8,565 nucleotides of DNA, taken from positions 1-8,565 of the forward strand of contig CALJVC010000030.1 of assembly GCA_937974845.1 (NCBI GenBank), in the 5' to 3' direction. Of the stretch, positions 6,145 to 8,565 are shown one piece after another; within the stretch, counting starts at the first letter, position 1, and each line of letters begins with the position of its first letter. The DNA comes from an uncultured Pseudogracilibacillus sp. (lineage in GTDB: Bacteria > Bacillota > Bacilli > Bacillales > Amphibacillaceae). Position numbers and translations under genes: made by a program. The notes beneath the pieces were generated by a model. That model did not search any database, had not been told where the DNA came from, and worked only from the letters and a program-made list of their open reading frames with translations.

Positions 6145-6630
6145 TTGGAAGAAATCACCCATGCAATTCAGGATGACTATGCAGATGAGTTTTCTTGGTG
6201 TTATGGTTGTGGTCGTTTAAATGAGTCCGGCTTACATGTTAGAACAGGTTGGGATGGCGATAAGACAGTCGCTTACTTTGAACCTTGGGAAGATCATATC
6301 GCAATACCTGGTTTCGTCTATGGAGGTTTGATTGCTTCCGTAGTCGATTGTCACGGTACAGGATCTGCTGCATTGGCTTTGCATCGAAAGAATGGTCATG
6401 AACCAGGGGATGGTGTTGATGCACCACGTTTTGTTACCGCTTCTCTTCATGTCGATTTTCTAAAACCGACTCCCCATGGCGCTCGGCTAAAAATCGTCGG
6501 TGAAGTTGAAGAAGTTCATCCGAAGCGCTTCGTCGTGCGTTCGGAGGTTATCGCTGATGGTGAAGTTCGGGCAAAGGGAGAAGTAGTAGCGGTTGTAGCT
6601 CCGGCTACGTTTAGTCAATCTAATCAATAA
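6145..6630 (+). CDS. Hotdog-fold acyl-CoA thioesterase (PaaI/THEM4-like)
   Basis: A 161-residue protein starting at a TTG, with AAGGAGGG (6129-6136) eight bases upstream. It shows the pattern of single-domain hotdog thioesterases: a CYGCG-LNESGL segment (19-30), the core helix IPGFVYGGLIASVVDCHGTG (54-73) carrying the GG and the likely catalytic Asp68, then the strands ASLHVDFLKPTP (99-110) and GEVVAVVAP (145-153). Such enzymes hydrolyse acyl-CoA esters to free acid and CoA in the cytoplasm, usually as dimers or tetramers. The CxxC pair (Cys19, Cys22) is reminiscent of the CFGCG start of THEM4-like proteins and need not bind metal. The substrate cannot be deduced. It is a single-gene unit between two terminators. 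A cre-like site upstream raises the possibility of shared catabolite control with the acyl-CoA operon at the left of the window. Confidence 0.88.
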   Translation: MEEITHAIQDDYADEFSWCYGCGRLNESGLHVRTGWDGDKTVAYFEPWEDHIAIPGFVYGGLIASVVDCHGTGSAALALHRKNGHEPGDGVDAPRFVTASLHVDFLKPTPHGARLKIVGEVEEVHPKRFVVRSEVIADGEVRAKGEVVAVVAPATFSQSNQ

Positions 6631-6697
6631 TTTTGAACAAGTTTATGCTAGAAAGAGTAATTAAACAAAGAGACCTCAAAAAGTTGGTAGTATAACC

Positions 6698-6738
6698 AAA
6701 AAAGGATGGTTCCTTATTTTAGGATCCATCCTTTTTTT
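6698..6738 (+). terminator. Strong intrinsic terminator after the thioesterase gene, probably bidirectional
   Basis: AAAAAAGGATGG (6698-6709) pairs perfectly with CCATCCTTTTTT (6726-6737). After a T/T mismatch, TCCT (6711-6714) pairs with AGGA (6721-6724) around a six-base loop. The stem ends in seven T residues (6732-6738), and the upstream A run would give a T run on the other strand. Confidence 0.9.
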
Positions 6739-6795
6739 GCACTATGATAAAAACATAGACTATATAAAGCTTTTTAATAAAATTGTTAAGAAAAA

Positions 6796-6823
6796 TTGAA
6801 AGGTGGCAGAAAAAGTTAATAAT
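6796..6823 (+). promoter_or_regulatory. Candidate sigma-A promoter of the chemoreceptor gene
   Basis: TTGAAA (6796-6801) and AATAAT (6818-6823) each differ by one base from consensus and are 16 bases apart. The start would be near 6830, about 90 bases before the ATG. The region is AT-rich, so a chance match is possible. I found no sigma-D motility promoter in the correct orientation, although many Bacillus chemoreceptor genes have one. Confidence 0.35.
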
Positions 6824-6922
6824 TTACAGGTAAATAAGTAGTAAAAAAGTATGAGAAAAGTTATATTTAAAGCTAGATAACAAGTGAGTTCGTCTTTCAT
6901 ATCGGGCGCTAGGAGGAAGAAA

Positions 6923-8565
6923 ATGAAGTTAAGTAGAAAAATAACCTTATCTTTTATGACTTTAATTGTATTCATTTTACTTATTAGTTTATTAGCAATC
7001 GGTTATTTATGGAAAAATAATCATTACAGTAAAGAAATTTCTCAAACCAAGGAAGTAGTCTTAGCCTATGATGATGTGGCTTTCCAAGCCGTTCGAGCGA
7101 ATGCTGCTATCCGTGGGTATATGATGTTCCAAGAACCGTTTATGTATGACAACCATTATAAAATTCGTGAAGCGTTGCACGAAACAATTGAAGACTTAGA
7201 GGCTTTAGGCGTCGTTGATTCGGATTTCGAACAGTTTTTATCGAATCTAGAGGCCTGGGAAGGAGCAATTGATGAGGAAATTATTCCTTTAATTGAAGAG
7301 GGGGTGTCCCACGAGACTTTACAGGAGGTTTCCGGACCAATTTTAGGAGAAGGTTCACAGGCTTTAGTCAGTTTTGCCAAAGAAATGGCTAACGAGCATA
7401 ATGAGAGAATTATCGCCGATTTCGATGAACTATTACAAAAAAATAAACAGATGATCATTATCATCGGCCTCGTTGCCCTTATCGCTTTATCGGTTTCGAT
7501 TGTTCTCGCCTTAACTTTCGGTCGTCACTTACGTCTTTCAATTACCCAGATTATCGAGAAGCTGAATGAATTTTCTTCAGGGAATTTCAAGGTGAAGCTC
7601 GCTTTAGATTCAAAGGATGAGTTTGGTGAGCTTGCGGAATCCTTTAACCATATGACTGAAAGCCTGGAGAATACAATCCGCGAAGTAGGCGATGCAGCGA
7701 TTGAAGTAGCGACGAAGTCAGAACAATTCAGTACGAATAGCGCAGAAGTAAGTGGTGCAACCGCTGGAATCACTCGCTCGATTGTACAAATCTCTGACGG
7801 GATGGAGGAGCAACGGATGGCGACGGATGAAGTTCATCGTCTTGCTTCCTTTAACATGGAAAATGTCGAAAAGACCCTGCATACGATTCAAGAAATGGTA
7901 GAGGGCGTCGAACATGCCGATGAAGTTTCGACCAAGGGCTCCCAGGAAGTTGCTGCGGTGACGGAACAAATGTCCTTAATGCTGAAAAATTCCGAGCAAA
8001 TTACGAATGAAATTTTTGAATTAAATAGAGAAATTAAGACGATTACCGAAAGCATCGGCTCGATCAAAGAGATTGCTGAACAGACTAACCTCCTCGCCCT
8101 GAATGCCTCTATTGAAGCGGCCCGGGCCGGGGAAAGTGGGAAGGGCTTCGCTGTCGTAGCGAATGAAGTCCGGAATCTAGCCGAGGCTTCGAACGATACC
8201 TCTATCATGATCGAAAAGGTTATCCAGGCTATCTCGGAAAAAATGGATGCCACTGTTGAGCTTATTACAGCCAATGATAACACAGTCCGTGAAAGTCAAG
8301 CTAAAGTCGAAGAGAACGGTGAAATGTTCAGCGAAATCCGACAGTCTATCTCTACCGTTCGGGACCAAGCGAACGATATGAATGAAAAAATCGAGACCGT
8401 CTTCGGTAATATTAAAAACCTTGTCCAACGAATTCAGCAAGCAAGCGACATCTCTAGGCAGACTAGCGAAGAATCGCAAAATATCGTTGCTTCCGCCGAA
8501 GAACAAAGTGCTGCCATGGTAGAGATCGCCGACGCTTCCGTGGAGCTTTCCGAACTGGCGAAGGA
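6923..8565 (+). CDS. Transmembrane methyl-accepting chemotaxis protein, 3' end cut by window edge
   Basis: An open frame of 547 codons from ATG 6923, with AGGAGGAAG (6911-6919) upstream, running off the window. The layout is that of a classical chemoreceptor. The first membrane segment is at about 9-29. An extracellular sensor of about 30-175 is predicted all-helical and resembles the 4-helix-bundle (4HB_MCP) or CHASE3 type, including IRGYMMF (63-69). The second membrane segment is at about 177-199, and the HAMP domain at about 200-252. A long coiled-coil signalling domain follows, whose hairpin tip IAEQTNLLALNASIEAARAG (384-403) and GKGFAVVANEVRNLAEAS (406-423) bind CheA and CheW. It would convert an extracellular signal into control of CheA kinase; the ligand is unknown. 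Only the last residues (about 15-25) should be missing. No chemotaxis gene is adjacent. Leucine codon use differs strongly between the sensor and signalling halves. Confidence 0.95.
   Translation, partial: MKLSRKITLSFMTLIVFILLISLLAIGYLWKNNHYSKEISQTKEVVLAYDDVAFQAVRANAAIRGYMMFQEPFMYDNHYKIREALHETIEDLEALGVVDSDFEQFLSNLEAWEGAIDEEIIPLIEEGVSHETLQEVSGPILGEGSQALVSFAKEMANEHNERIIADFDELLQKNKQMIIIIGLVALIALSVSIVLALTFGRHLRLSITQIIEKLNEFSSGNFKVKLALDSKDEFGELAESFNHMTESLENTIREVGDAAIEVATKSEQFSTNSAEVSGATAGITRSIVQISDGMEEQRMATDEVHRLASFNMENVEKTLHTIQEMVEGVEHADEVSTKGSQEVAAVTEQMSLMLKNSEQITNEIFELNREIKTITESIGSIKEIAEQTNLLALNASIEAARAGESGKGFAVVANEVRNLAEASNDTSIMIEKVIQAISEKMDATVELITANDNTVRESQAKVEENGEMFSEIRQSISTVRDQANDMNEKIETVFGNIKNLVQRIQQASDISRQTSEESQNIVASAEEQSAAMVEIADASVELSELAK

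Noticed and set aside
6899..6907. GCCCGATAT, resembling a sigma-D (motility) -10 box near the chemoreceptor gene
   Set aside because: It lies on the minus strand, pointing away from the gene, and has no TAAA -35 element at the right distance.
6740..6922. Small inverted repeats (CTATG/CATAG near 6743-6758, GTTAT/ATAAC near 6860-6881) before the chemoreceptor gene
   Set aside because: Five-pair stems in AT-rich sequence are expected by chance, and nothing around them suggests an operator or RNA element.
7156..8506. Several minus-strand open frames opposite the chemoreceptor gene
   Set aside because: Serine-rich or low-complexity antisense shadows of a clearly real chemoreceptor frame; no supporting start signals.

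Overview
This window looks like chromosomal DNA from a low-GC Gram-positive, most likely a member of the Bacillaceae. The evidence is strong AGGAGG-type ribosome-binding sites, sigma-A promoters, three TTG start codons, CcpA-type cre sites and a lipobox lipoprotein. I see no rRNA, tRNA, insertion sequence, phage gene or CRISPR array. Both end genes are cut by the window edges.

Left part (1-3544, minus strand): an apparent lipid-catabolism operon. From its promoter it reads a TetR-family regulator (2887-3477), an alpha-methylacyl-CoA racemase-like class III CoA-transferase family protein (1632-2729), and an AMP-forming acyl-CoA synthetase (1-1547, last residues missing). The promoter is TTGACA-17-TACAAT, with a full-consensus cre just downstream, so carbon catabolite repression by CcpA is predicted. 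Between the regulator and the racemase gene lies an excellent ribosome-binding site that leads into only seven codons, possibly the remains of a lost gene or a leader peptide.

Middle (3545-6046, plus strand): a divergent extended -10 promoter leads to a bifunctional NAD(P)HX epimerase/dehydratase (3685-5166), which repairs damaged nicotinamide cofactors. Next comes a promoter with a perfect extended -10, a roughly 145-base leader with two predicted stem-loops, a small Glu-rich lipoprotein of unknown function (5389-6006), and a clear intrinsic terminator.

Right part (6047-8565, plus strand): a second, weaker cre-like palindrome precedes a hotdog-fold (PaaI/THEM4-like) acyl-CoA thioesterase (6145-6630), which ends at a strong, probably bidirectional terminator. 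The last gene (6923 to the edge) is a transmembrane methyl-accepting chemotaxis protein with a 4-helix-bundle-like sensor, a HAMP domain and a signalling domain. Its codon usage changes markedly between the sensor and signalling halves.

A plausible theme is acyl-CoA handling: activation by the synthetase, 2-methyl epimerisation by the racemase and hydrolysis by the thioesterase, with catabolite control suggested at two points. The cofactor-repair enzyme, lipoprotein and chemoreceptor look like independent units. I do not see convincing evidence of a wholly new system. The most unusual items are the structured leader of the lipoprotein gene and the orphan ribosome-binding site after the TetR gene.
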